DNA from: a virus
Virus record (IMG/VR): IMGVR_UViG_3300005842_000006
Span: 1 to 37,410 of that record
DNA: 37,410 nt
Reading direction: 5' to 3' (one strand)
The translations under genes and the position numbers were made by a program. The notes beneath the pieces were generated by a model, which saw nothing but the letters and a program-made list of their open reading frames with translations, had not been told where the DNA came from and did not search any database. Positions 23,224-30,252 of this stretch are shown one piece after another (position 1 is the stretch's first letter; each line of letters begins with the position of its first letter).

Positions 23224-23396
23224 GTGGTGAATGCGACAAGCCTCATCCATGGGGAGAATTCTTAAAAGTTAGATTAGATGTTATTTTCTGGATGCGAGAA
23301 GAAATGAAAAGAACGGATTCTGAAATAGCCGATCAGTTATCTATGGATGAAGAACAGGTGTATTTGATTAGAACTAATCCTAGCAACAGGAGATAA
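23220..23396 (+). CDS. 58-aa protein with a possible helix-turn-helix
   Basis: A short gene starting in the stop of its neighbour (ATGA). The second half, RTDSEIADQLSMDEEQVYLI, has the spacing of a homeodomain-like or sigma-type helix-turn-helix. The N-terminus MSGECDKPHPW recalls the N-terminus of the next gene (MSGECSQC). It may be a DNA-binding regulator. Confidence 0.55.
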   Translation: MSGECDKPHPWGEFLKVRLDVIFWMREEMKRTDSEIADQLSMDEEQVYLIRTNPSNRR

Positions 23397-23397
23397 C

Positions 23398-23673
23398 ATG
23401 TCAGGTGAATGTTCTCAATGCGGCGAGCATGCTTTGGAGTGTCAGTGTATAATAGACCGCAATCAGTTGGCTATCGCAATTTTCCAATGTATTTTGGAAT
23501 TTGATCCACAAGCTTTGAGACATCTTCCAGATGCCTTAATTCAAGTATTTGTTCATTTGGCTCACAAAAACCAGTGGACAGCGGAAAGGACTCAACGAGA
23601 AGTGGCATCTGCAATAAGCTATTATTATTCACATGAACAAAAAATGGACAAACAAAATGAAAAAACTCGGTAA
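23398..23673 (+). CDS. Hypothetical protein with N-terminal Cys cluster
   Basis: A 91-aa protein with four cysteines in CSQCGEHALECQC (residues 5-17), likely a metal site, followed by a helical body (NQLAIAIFQCILEFDPQALR). ACAGGAGATAAC gives the ribosome site. It is the last recognisable gene of the early plus-strand cluster apart from the short membrane protein that follows. Confidence 0.65.
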   Translation: MSGECSQCGEHALECQCIIDRNQLAIAIFQCILEFDPQALRHLPDALIQVFVHLAHKNQWTAERTQREVASAISYYYSHEQKMDKQNEKTR

Positions 23674-23741
23674 AGTTGTTACGCCACCGTCCTGTAATAT
23701 AACAACTTCAATGGAAAATTTATGAATTTATGGATGAAATA

Positions 23742-23849
23742 ATGTCAAAAGAAACAGCTAGAGACTTATTTATTTTTATTTCTGTATATGGATTAGCTCT
23801 TGTTTTGTGGGGGCTGCTTCAATTGGTTCATTTTCTATTCGATATTTAA
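23742..23849 (+). CDS. 35-aa membrane protein
   Basis: A short hydrophobic protein, MSKETARDLFIFISVYGLAL, continuing LVLWGLLQLVHFLF, with one transmembrane span (residues about 9-33). The ribosome site is weak, so translation is not certain. It ends one base before the tRNA-like element on the other strand. It could be a holin-like or other membrane effector. Confidence 0.4.
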   Translation: MSKETARDLFIFISVYGLALVLWGLLQLVHFLFDI

Positions 23850-23850
23850 A

Positions 23851-23945
23851 GCGCCAGGTGGGATTTGCACCCACGACCTCCGAGACATATATGTAATATC
23901 TGATTTTAAAAAATCTCGTTGCTCCCTCTGCTAAGCTTCTGGCGC
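23851..23945 (-). tRNA. tRNA-like cloverleaf with a 28-nt anticodon loop
   Basis: Read on the minus strand: acceptor GCGCCAG (23945-23939) pairs fully with CTGGCGC (23857-23851). The D arm is GCTT/GAGC with an 8-nt loop; the anticodon stem is CGAGA/TCTCG; the variable part is GAGGTC; the T arm is GTGGG/CCCAC with loop TGCAAAT. The loop between the anticodon stems is 28 nt instead of 7, AT-rich, so no anticodon can be assigned with confidence. Position 55 is G instead of T. CCA is not encoded. It may be a tRNA with an intron-like insertion, a decayed tRNA, or a processing signal. The first 15 nt overlap the end of a minus-strand gene. Confidence 0.6.
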
Positions 23946-24116
23946 ATTTTTATTTTTCTCTTCCAGTCTTTCTAACAAGTCTATCTTCTCTTCTAGATAC
24001 TCATAAAAAGCAGCTACCATCTCTGTGAATACTCTTAAACTCTCGAATACCTCTACATTTGGATGTAGACTATCACGTGTCTTTTCAAACAACTTTTTCA
24101 TCTCATCTTTCTTCAT
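23931..24116 (-). CDS. 61-aa acidic coiled-coil protein
   Basis: A minus-strand protein: MKKDEMKKLFEKTRDSLHPN, then a heptad-like acidic helix (FYEYLEEKIDLLERLEEKN). The start at 24116 sits behind TTGAGGAAAG, a good ribosome site; a longer frame to 24158 has none. It is transcribed away from the terminase promoter, and its stop codon lies in the D arm of the tRNA-like element, so both may be on one transcript. Function unknown. Confidence 0.6.
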   Translation of the reverse strand: MKKDEMKKLFEKTRDSLHPNVEVFESLRVFTEMVAAFYEYLEEKIDLLERLEEKNKNAPEA

Positions 24117-24202
24117 CGCTTTCCTCAATAAATAGCTATCGATTTTTAAGTTTATCACCTTTCATATTGTCATTTTTACGCGTCAAGATCAATATAAATT
24201 TC

Positions 24203-24231
24203 TTGAATACCTATTGGTATTAGGGTATAGA
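24203..24231 (+). promoter_or_regulatory. Promoter of the terminase/virion operon with a palindrome in the spacer
   Basis: TTGAAT (24203-24208), a 17-bp spacer and TATAGA (24226-24231). The spacer region holds the palindrome AATACC-TATT-GGTATT (24206-24221), a natural repressor or activator site. The small terminase ATG follows at 24249. Late-gene control at this point is inferred. Confidence 0.65.
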
Positions 24232-24248
24232 TTATAAATAAAACTTGA

Positions 24249-24650
24249 ATGGATATGGGCGTAAAAAAAGAAATCAACTGGGACATGGTCGAATTATACG
24301 TTAAGGCTGGATGTAAGCAGATTGACATTTGCAAAAAATTTCACATTGATGAAGACACTTTACGCGCAAGAGTGAAAGAAAAATATGACATGGAATGGTC
24401 GGCTTTTTCGGCTTCTTTGCTCAGTGAAGGGGACATGTTAATTCAAGCTCAACAGTTTCAAAAAGCAATGAAAGGATTTTGGCCTGCATTGCATTGGCTT
24501 GGCAAGACGAGGTTAGGTCAGCGGGAACCAGAAATGCTTAATCAATTAGCAGCGAATCAGACTCAGCTAGACCAGTCTCATCGCATTATGCAGCTAGAGC
24601 ATGAAATTGCGGAGTTAAGGGCAAATGGCAACAAGTCCGAAACAGAATAG
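24249..24650 (+). CDS. terS: Terminase small subunit
   Basis: A 133-aa protein with an N-terminal helix-turn-helix (VKAGCKQIDICKKFHIDEDT, residues about 14-33), a middle ALHWLGKTRLGQRE typical of small terminases, and a C-terminal coiled coil (HRIMQLEHEIAELRAN) for oligomerisation. It recognises packaging DNA and feeds the large subunit, whose gene overlaps it by 26 bp. No clear ribosome site precedes the ATG. Confidence 0.75.
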   Translation: MDMGVKKEINWDMVELYVKAGCKQIDICKKFHIDEDTLRARVKEKYDMEWSAFSASLLSEGDMLIQAQQFQKAMKGFWPALHWLGKTRLGQREPEMLNQLAANQTQLDQSHRIMQLEHEIAELRANGNKSETE

Positions 24651-25899
24651 AAGCTTTTGCGAGGCTACTCATCGATTCAACATCTGGGTAGGTGCAGTTA
24701 GTTCAGGAAAGACCTATTCAAGTCTCGAAAGATTCATGTATGATCTAAAGAATGGACCACCTGGCGATGCAATGATTATCGGCGTTAACAGGACATCAAT
24801 ACAAAGAAATATTCTTACACATCTATACAGAAGGTTAGGTTTCCCATGTCCAACAGAGAAAGCACAGATGAGCCGCCTATATGGAAGAGATGTCTGGTTT
24901 GTGGGAGCTCCGGACGTGTCGGCAGTATCTACGATACAAGGCTCAACTTTGGCCCTTGCGTACGTGGACGAAGCCACGAATTTACCCGAGCCTTTTTGGA
25001 AGATGTTGGAGAGCAGATTGAGGGTCCCGGGAGCAAAGCTTCTAGCAACTTGCAACCCTGAAGGCCCAGCACATTGGCTTAAGAAAGACTACATAGACAA
25101 ACCTGGTTTAGATCTCGCCTGTTGGAATTTCTCACTCGAAGACAACCCTATCCTTGATGAAAAGTATAAGCAGCAGCTCAAAGCTTCCTATACTGGTATG
25201 TGGTATAACCGATATATCCTTGGAGAGTGGGCATTAGCACATGGAGCTATTTATGACTGTTACGATAAAAACAACGAGTATGAAAATCCATTCCCTGCCC
25301 CCTCTTATTATATTGTGGGAGTTGACTACGGTACAACTAATGCTACGGCAGCTGTACTATGCGCTATCACGCCGAACAAATGGCCCCAGATTAGAGTGGA
25401 GGCGGAATATTACTATGATTCTGCCAAGAAAGGGAGATCAAAAACAGACCAGGAATTGGTTCGAGATATCAAAGATTTCATTGGTTATAAGAACGTGTCA
25501 GCTGTTTATGTCGATCCTGCTGCCGCATCTCTTAAAATCGCCCTCAGGCAGGCCGAGTTACCAGTTCTCGATGCCAATAATGACGTACTCTTGGGGATCA
25601 AAATCTGTTCTAAGTTCATCGGAGGAAAAAACATCGTCATCCAAAAGGGATGTACTACTCTAAGAGAATGTCTTCAATCCTATGCTTGGGATTCTAAGGC
25701 TGCTGATAGAGGAGAAGATAAGCCAGTCAAGAAGAATGACCACATATGTGATGCGTTACGCTACGCAGTCTGTTCTGCTTTTCCTCAGGGCGAATTTAGT
25801 CATCCTGATGAAAATATTTCTTATGATCAATATCGTAGAAAAATATTCGAAGATGATGCCTGGGGACCAATAGGCCCAGGAACAGGAGGGTATTTCTAA
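24625..25899 (+). CDS. terL: Terminase large subunit
   Basis: A 424-aa packaging motor. The ATPase has Walker A GAVSSGKT (residues 23-30), Walker B LALAYVDEA (109-117) with catalytic Glu116, and the coupling motif ATCNP (141-145). The nuclease domain has Asp234 in VGVDYGTTN, Asp297 in VYVDPAAAS and Asp372/Asp376 in NDHICDALRY. The pattern fits the Terminase_3/Terminase_6 group (PBSX-like). It cuts concatemers and drives DNA into the prohead. The stop overlaps the next small gene (TAATG). Confidence 0.93.
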   Translation: MATSPKQNRSFCEATHRFNIWVGAVSSGKTYSSLERFMYDLKNGPPGDAMIIGVNRTSIQRNILTHLYRRLGFPCPTEKAQMSRLYGRDVWFVGAPDVSAVSTIQGSTLALAYVDEATNLPEPFWKMLESRLRVPGAKLLATCNPEGPAHWLKKDYIDKPGLDLACWNFSLEDNPILDEKYKQQLKASYTGMWYNRYILGEWALAHGAIYDCYDKNNEYENPFPAPSYYIVGVDYGTTNATAAVLCAITPNKWPQIRVEAEYYYDSAKKGRSKTDQELVRDIKDFIGYKNVSAVYVDPAAASLKIALRQAELPVLDANNDVLLGIKICSKFIGGKNIVIQKGCTTLRECLQSYAWDSKAADRGEDKPVKKNDHICDALRYAVCSAFPQGEFSHPDENISYDQYRRKIFEDDAWGPIGPGTGGYF

Positions 25900-26066
25900 T
25901 GGAAGACGTAAAAAATATCGAATTTTGGAGAATAAAAGCGCATGATTGGGAATGGCTTTACAAGGAACAAAAAGATGCTTGTGAAGTGTATAAAAAGATC
26001 ATCTATGAATATAGATTGATTTTAGGAGTGGAGAATAATGAGGGTGATGCCCAAGATGATATATAA
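25899..26066 (+). CDS. 55-aa hypothetical protein after terminase
   Basis: A short acidic helical protein rich in Trp and Tyr (MEDVKNIEFWRIKAHDWEWL, then a second helix). It starts in the terminase stop codon (TAATG), which supports translation by re-initiation. It ends 33 bp before the hairpin ahead of the portal gene. Function unknown. Confidence 0.55.
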   Translation: MEDVKNIEFWRIKAHDWEWLYKEQKDACEVYKKIIYEYRLILGVENNEGDAQDDI

Positions 26067-26098
26067 AATTTGTTAACTTAAAAATTTAAATATGATAT

Positions 26099-26128
26099 GA
26101 ATATCTTTATACATACATAAAGGTATTC
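26099..26128 (+). promoter_or_regulatory. Hairpin that contains the portal ribosome site
   Basis: GAATATCTTTAT (26099-26110) pairs with ATAAAGGTATTC (26117-26128) over 12 bp with one G-U, loop ACATAC. The ATG of the portal gene begins at the very next base, and the only Shine-Dalgarno match (AAAGG, 26119-26123) is in the 3' arm. The stem would hide it until opened. Confidence 0.6.
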
Positions 26129-28165
26129 ATGGGCAGTTATGAATCCGGCGAATATTCCTTAGGATATATCGACCCTTCAGATATCCAGGCAAAAGATTTA
26201 AAGCAGATGCAGGATTGGTTTTATCAAACCAATTACACCACCAACTCTACCTACTGGCTCCAAGGAGCTATCGATAAGAGATTTAAGGTTGGAGACCAGC
26301 AACTGTACAATCAAGTATATGGGCAGAACTCACAAAATGTCCAGAAGTTCTTTTTCAACCTCATCCGTCGTCATATCAATATGATCTGCGGATTTCAGCG
26401 CAAGAATAGAAAATCTACAATTACAATTCCACTTAGCGATGGCGATGACCCTCTTGCTGATGATTACAATAAAGTCATGCGATGGTGTGATGATCGGGAT
26501 GGTTTCCAGGAGTATTTGTCCCAGTCATTTGAGGGAGCATGTGATACTGGTGAAACACTCCTGCACTTATACCCAGACTTTACATTTGATCCAATCTCTG
26601 GTGACCTATTTACGGACTCGGTTCAGTATAATAATTATTTGATTGATCAGTACACGAGGAAGCAAGACTTAAGTGACTGTAACGGGATTTGGCGAAGACG
26701 CTGGACAAGCAAACAAATGGCTAAAATGCTACTTCCTGGCTATTCAAAAGAGATAGACAAGATGAAGCCAGGAGGCATGAAAGATGGTCGTTTTCCTATG
26801 CAGGCCGAATTGCAGAACGTCGCAATCAACAACTTATTTACCTACGATGAATTCTATTATCGAACTACTAGAAAGGGTAAAATCATATTAGATCCTATCT
26901 CTGGAGAAGCTGTGGAATGGGAAGATGATGAAACAGCTGAAAAAGATGAGATGGAAAGAGTGCTCTATCAGCAACCATGGCTTAAGGTCAAAGAGGTTGA
27001 TATCCCTACTGTCAAGCTAGTGATAAGCCTTTCTGGAAAAATAGTATACCACGGAAAAAATTTACTTGGCATTGACGAATACCCCTTCATTCCGACACAG
27101 TGCTATATAGAACAAGACATCCAGGCATATGCGTGGAGGAAACAAGGCATCATCAGAAACCTAAGAGATAGCCAATTCCTTTATAATATGCGCAAAGTTA
27201 TTGAGCTTCAGCTACTTCAGTCTAGTTTGAATGCCGGATGGATTTATCCAGTAGATGTAGTCCCAGACCCAAAATGCTTTAGACAAACAAGTGGTGGAGA
27301 TGGATTCCTAATACCTCTTAAAGCAGGTAGGCAGCCTAGTGAAATACAAAGAATTGAGCCTGTGGCTATACCTCAATCTCTACTTGAGCTTTCAAATAGC
27401 CTGGCAGAGGATATTACTAAAATTTCAGGTGTGAATGAAGAGCTTCTGGGAGCAGCGACGGACGACAAATCTGGTATCTTATCAATGTTACGACAAGGCG
27501 CAGGTCTTACAACTTTACAAACAATTTTCGACAAGCTCGACTATACACAGCGATTATATGGAAAAATACGGTTACAAGCCATACGAAAGAACTTCTCGAA
27601 AGGTAAAGTGCGGAATATTTTGGGTCATGATGCTGATCCACGCTTCTGGACTTCCCACTCACAAAAATATGCCGTCTCCGTCGAAGAGGGTAATTATTCT
27701 ACTTCCCAACGGCAGATGGAACTCCAGCAGCTTCTCCACTTTAAACAGCTTGGCATGCAGATTGCTGATAAATCGATCATACGAGCCGCCTTTATCACGA
27801 ATAAACGACAAGTTATCGCTGATATGGAAGAACAACAACAGCAACAAGTACAACAGTCTCAAGCAGAGGCTCAGAAACAAGAGAAGATGGATAATGCCAA
27901 GATTATGGGACTCTTCGCAAAGGCTAAAGTCGATATGGCACGGGAACAAGACGTCCTAGCTTCTGCTAATGAGCGTATGGCTAAGATTGAAGATATTCAT
28001 GCCGGAGCAGTCCATAAGCAATCACAAGCAGACTTAGAAATGGTTAAGACAATGATAGAACTTGAAGATATGGATTTACAGAACTTTAGGAATAACCTAG
28101 AGCTTGCAGAGTATATTAAAGGGGTTAATAACACCTCTCAACAACAACCAGCGATAGCTGGATAG
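26129..28165 (+). CDS. Portal protein (P22-like)
   Basis: A 678-aa protein, close to the P22 portal (725 aa) in length and plan. The N-terminal helical part contains VQKFFFNLIRRHINMICGFQ then RKNRKSTITI. The core contains LGIDEYPFIPTQCYIEQD and RNLRDSQFLYNMRKVIE, typical of the portal clip and crown region. SGVNEELLGA (about residues 434-443) follows, and a long Gln-rich coiled coil closes the protein (EEQQQQQVQQSQAEAQKQEK) like the P22 barrel. Twelve copies form the DNA channel where terminase and tail dock. Family assignment rests on pattern, length and position behind the terminase. Confidence 0.85.
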   Translation: MGSYESGEYSLGYIDPSDIQAKDLKQMQDWFYQTNYTTNSTYWLQGAIDKRFKVGDQQLYNQVYGQNSQNVQKFFFNLIRRHINMICGFQRKNRKSTITIPLSDGDDPLADDYNKVMRWCDDRDGFQEYLSQSFEGACDTGETLLHLYPDFTFDPISGDLFTDSVQYNNYLIDQYTRKQDLSDCNGIWRRRWTSKQMAKMLLPGYSKEIDKMKPGGMKDGRFPMQAELQNVAINNLFTYDEFYYRTTRKGKIILDPISGEAVEWEDDETAEKDEMERVLYQQPWLKVKEVDIPTVKLVISLSGKIVYHGKNLLGIDEYPFIPTQCYIEQDIQAYAWRKQGIIRNLRDSQFLYNMRKVIELQLLQSSLNAGWIYPVDVVPDPKCFRQTSGGDGFLIPLKAGRQPSEIQRIEPVAIPQSLLELSNSLAEDITKISGVNEELLGAATDDKSGILSMLRQGAGLTTLQTIFDKLDYTQRLYGKIRLQAIRKNFSKGKVRNILGHDADPRFWTSHSQKYAVSVEEGNYSTSQRQMELQQLLHFKQLGMQIADKSIIRAAFITNKRQVIADMEEQQQQQVQQSQAEAQKQEKMDNAKIMGLFAKAKVDMAREQDVLASANERMAKIEDIHAGAVHKQSQADLEMVKTMIELEDMDLQNFRNNLELAEYIKGVNNTSQQQPAIAG

Positions 28166-28173
28166 GAGACAAT

Positions 28174-28368
28174 ATGGCACATAGTAAAGAAGCCCATGGA
28201 AAGCATGCAGCAATGCCTCAGTTTAACGAAGGGCATTGGGAAAAGAAAATGCAAGATGTAAGCGTTGCAGATGGCAAATATTCTTCTGAAATGAATCAAA
28301 GTGAAGAATACAAAAAATCTGTTGATGCATTAGCTTCCTATGCTAAAAAGCATAAAGCTCAACATTAA
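28174..28368 (+). CDS. Small basic protein after portal
   Basis: A 64-aa His/Lys-rich protein (MAHSKEAHGKHAAMPQFNEG) with a C-terminal helix. TAGGAGAC precedes the ATG. It lies 8 bp behind the portal and just before the tRNA-like element at 28376. It may be a minor virion or assembly protein. Confidence 0.65.
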   Translation: MAHSKEAHGKHAAMPQFNEGHWEKKMQDVSVADGKYSSEMNQSEEYKKSVDALASYAKKHKAQH

Positions 28369-28375
28369 CAATTTA

Positions 28376-28458
28376 AGTCCTATAGCATCAATTGGAAGAG
28401 CATCTGGATAGGGGTAAAGCTCAGCCAGAAGAGTGTTGGTTCGAATCCAACTAGGACA
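28376..28458 (+). tRNA. tRNA-like cloverleaf with bulged D arm and 17-nt anticodon loop
   Basis: Acceptor GTCCTA (28377-28382) pairs with TAGGAC (28452-28457). The D arm is GC(A)TC/GAGC with a bulged A and loop AATTGGAA holding the usual GG. The anticodon stem TCTGG/CCAGA (28403-28407, 28425-28429) encloses 17 nt instead of 7. The T arm is perfect: GTTGG-TTCGAAT-CCAAC (28435-28451), loop on consensus. The bases GCTCAGCCAGAAGAGT can also fold as a second D-like arm, so the middle may be a duplicated 5' half. No anticodon can be named. It lies in the gap between two virion-operon genes. Confidence 0.6.
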
Positions 28459-28486
28459 ACTTTATTTTCAAACAGTAAGAGGTTTT

Positions 28487-28702
28487 ATGGCTAAAAAAAC
28501 GCATCATAATCCTGACTATGCCAAGAACAGGACAGCAGATGTCATTAAGAAAGGCAGTGGCAGAGCTGTTCCTAATGAGCAATGGGAAAAGAACATGGAT
28601 TTAACTCCTAGAGGAGAAGATAATTCATGGGGTGCCTTTCTTCCCAGAGAAGGAAGGATGAGACCTACTCCACACACAAAAACAAACGAGTGTGATCACT
28701 GA
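28487..28702 (+). CDS. Small hypothetical protein of the virion operon
   Basis: A 71-aa basic protein (MAKKTHHNPDYAKNRTADVI, then a Gly/Pro-rich part EDNSWGAFLPREGRMRPTP). The ATG at 28487 follows AGAGG; a longer frame would run through the T arm of the tRNA-like element and is rejected. The stop overlaps the next start (TGATG). Function unknown. Confidence 0.6.
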   Translation: MAKKTHHNPDYAKNRTADVIKKGSGRAVPNEQWEKNMDLTPRGEDNSWGAFLPREGRMRPTPHTKTNECDH

Positions 28703-29028
28703 TGGATAAATATATTTTTGATGGAGAACCGCATGCTCTAGACAAGGAGTATGGGTATATTATAACAAGAATTTATGAGAAAGAAACTGATCAAGAAAAT
28801 TTACAAGATCAAATTCATATTCATGTAAAAAAATTCGCTGAATATCTTTATCAAAATGATAAGGAAAGAACAATTGAATGCTTGCTTGATGGATTATCAT
28901 ATAATGACTATGAAGTGATCTATCGGCCGGCTCATATTGTGAGTGTTTTGGCTCAGTTTTCTACTCTAGCGATCAAGTTTAAACGTTCTAAAAATGACAA
29001 CTTGGATATAAAAAGTGACAAAGATTGA
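28702..29028 (+). CDS. Hypothetical protein
   Basis: A 108-aa acidic protein with mixed helix and strand (KEYGYIITRIYEKETDQENL, IHIHVKKFAEYLYQND). It is coupled to the previous gene by a TGATG overlap and overlaps the next gene by 14 bp. It lies in the portal-to-scaffold interval, where small head genes are common. No family was recognised. Confidence 0.65.
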   Translation: MDKYIFDGEPHALDKEYGYIITRIYEKETDQENLQDQIHIHVKKFAEYLYQNDKERTIECLLDGLSYNDYEVIYRPAHIVSVLAQFSTLAIKFKRSKNDNLDIKSDKD

Positions 29029-29302
29029 GAATTTATACATAGATGGCACTCCGACAGAAGAAGACTTTCTCAGAGAAAAACATCCATCTATTGAGAGACC
29101 AGACAATTCATGGTTTCTGTTCACAGATTTGCCAGCTACTGAACCACCTCCAATCCCTATGAAATTAGATATGCCAATTTTAGAGAAACAAATTGCTGAA
29201 AAAGGAATGCACCCAAATGAGAAAAGTAAGAGCAAAACTTCTAAGAAAAAACCTAATAAAGTTCATTCCAAATCCAACAGGACAGCAGTGGAGAAAGTAT
29301 AA
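29015..29302 (+). CDS. Hypothetical protein with basic tail
   Basis: A 95-aa protein from a GTG at 29015 (no alternative ATG in frame). The first 65 residues are Pro/Glu-rich (GTPTEEDFLREKHPSIERPD, TEPPPIPMKLDMP) and the last 25 are strongly basic. It resembles small phage head-morphogenesis proteins only in composition. Function unknown. Confidence 0.55.
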   Translation: MTKIENLYIDGTPTEEDFLREKHPSIERPDNSWFLFTDLPATEPPPIPMKLDMPILEKQIAEKGMHPNEKSKSKTSKKKPNKVHSKSNRTAVEKV

Positions 29303-29333
29303 GAAAAATTATATGTGTGGTCTTGTCTAATTT

Positions 29334-29395
29334 TTGACAAATAAATATTTTATTGATATTCCTGTGTAAAGAAATTTTTTACACACAGGAATATC
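29334..29395 (+). promoter_or_regulatory. TTGACA element and hairpin flush against the start of 29396
   Basis: TTGACA lies at 29334-29339, with a weak -10-like TATTCC 17 bp downstream. A perfect 13-bp inverted repeat follows, GATATTCCTGTGT (29355-29367) with ACACAGGAATATC (29383-29395), ending exactly at the ATG. The ribosome site AGGA (29388-29391) is in the 3' arm and would be hidden in the folded mRNA. Confidence 0.6.
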
Positions 29396-30049
29396 ATGTC
29401 TCAACGTGTCACCGCCGGTGAACTTTCAAAAAAAGCCCTCGCAGACAACACGAAATACAATGCTCTAGAAGTAGGTCATGCTCTCGCGGATGAGATCATG
29501 CCTCATCTTAGACAGTGCATTGAGAATCATAAGACAATCATAGATGAGAATGAATTTTGTATCGTGATGCTTATTGCAAAAGATCCATTGATTAAAAATC
29601 TAATGCGCAGGAAATTTTATGCATGGCCTTATCTACCAAAGCCTCGTCCTAATCAGTCGGTTTTCCTGTATAATAAAGCAAAAGATGCCATTACTCATCG
29701 TCTTTGGATTTTACCTTCTGATGTTGTTATGGCGGAGCTTCATGAATTGCCTCATGTAGATAAAAGATACCAAACAATGAAAGCTTGGTCAGATGCCTTT
29801 TACAAGGGTTGGAAATACGACAAAATCACCAATAAATTCTACAATTCAGATCCATGCCACTTCTGGAATTATGTGAGAGCAGATCAAAAGATTAATATGC
29901 CCTCCGAGCACGAATACTTCTTAGAGCATCGAGAAGAACTTATCAAGGCAGGATGTCAACTCCCCAATGCGACGGACACCGAGCCCTTTGACTTCAGTAA
30001 AATCGCAATCGAAAAGATCGTAGATACGCATCAAGCCGTGAGCGAGTAG
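29396..30049 (+). CDS. Hypothetical virion-operon protein
   Basis: A 217-aa protein of mixed helix and strand (RVTAGELSKKALADNTKYNA, KDPLIKNLMRRKFYAWPYLP, RLWILPSDVVMAELHELPHV). It has no recognised motif. Translation probably depends on opening the hairpin ending at 29395. Its last 129 bases are overlapped by the antisense gene 29921-30238. It could be a head or assembly protein from its place before the scaffold. Confidence 0.7.
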   Translation: MSQRVTAGELSKKALADNTKYNALEVGHALADEIMPHLRQCIENHKTIIDENEFCIVMLIAKDPLIKNLMRRKFYAWPYLPKPRPNQSVFLYNKAKDAITHRLWILPSDVVMAELHELPHVDKRYQTMKAWSDAFYKGWKYDKITNKFYNSDPCHFWNYVRADQKINMPSEHEYFLEHREELIKAGCQLPNATDTEPFDFSKIAIEKIVDTHQAVSE

Positions 30050-30238
30050 GGCATTTTCAATTACTGTAGGAAGGCAAAGTGTTCCAATGGGTGCATCTGC
30101 TGCCATGTAAGCTAGAGTTTTCCTATAGTCGTTGAACTTTTTAGCAACTTCTTCACGAACTTTTCTCATTCTTTCCTCATATTCAAAATTTTCCTTTACT
30201 CTCTCTTGGTTTTCAATTAATTTGTTTACGTCAGACAT
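29921..30238 (-). CDS. Antisense gene: protein with RNA polymerase alpha-CTD-like domain
   Basis: A 105-aa minus-strand protein. Residues 1-45 are a charged helix (MSDVNKLIENQERVKENFEY). Residues about 52-103 follow the helix-hairpin-helix pattern of the bacterial RNAP alpha C-terminal domain: IGTLCLPTVIENALLAHGL, RIYDLFDCDFTEVKGLG, VRRIGELTSCLDKFF (alpha: I..L.L..RA.NAL...G, .....L......GLG.KSL.EI). The start at 30238 sits behind GGAG; the frame continues to 30316 without a ribosome site. It shares a palindromic GGAGACTCC with the scaffold gene that diverges from it 14 bp away. It may influence host transcription; this is inference. Confidence 0.5.
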   Translation of the reverse strand: MSDVNKLIENQERVKENFEYEERMRKVREEVAKKFNDYRKTLAYMAADAPIGTLCLPTVIENALLAHGLMRIYDLFDCDFTEVKGLGVRRIGELTSCLDKFFSML

Positions 30239-30252
30239 AAGGAGACTCCAAT

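Noticed and set aside
23851-23875. tRNA 3'-like sequence as a phage attachment site
   Set aside because: The whole cloverleaf is present and not only the 3' part, and no tyrosine integrase is encoded; an attachment role has no support here.
24714-25055. 113-codon minus-strand frame inside the large terminase gene
   Set aside because: It is antisense to conserved Walker motifs, has no ribosome site and a random-looking product.
28433-28486. Upstream extension of the 28487 gene
   Set aside because: It would be read from the T arm of the tRNA-like element; the ATG at 28487 has its own AGAGG site.
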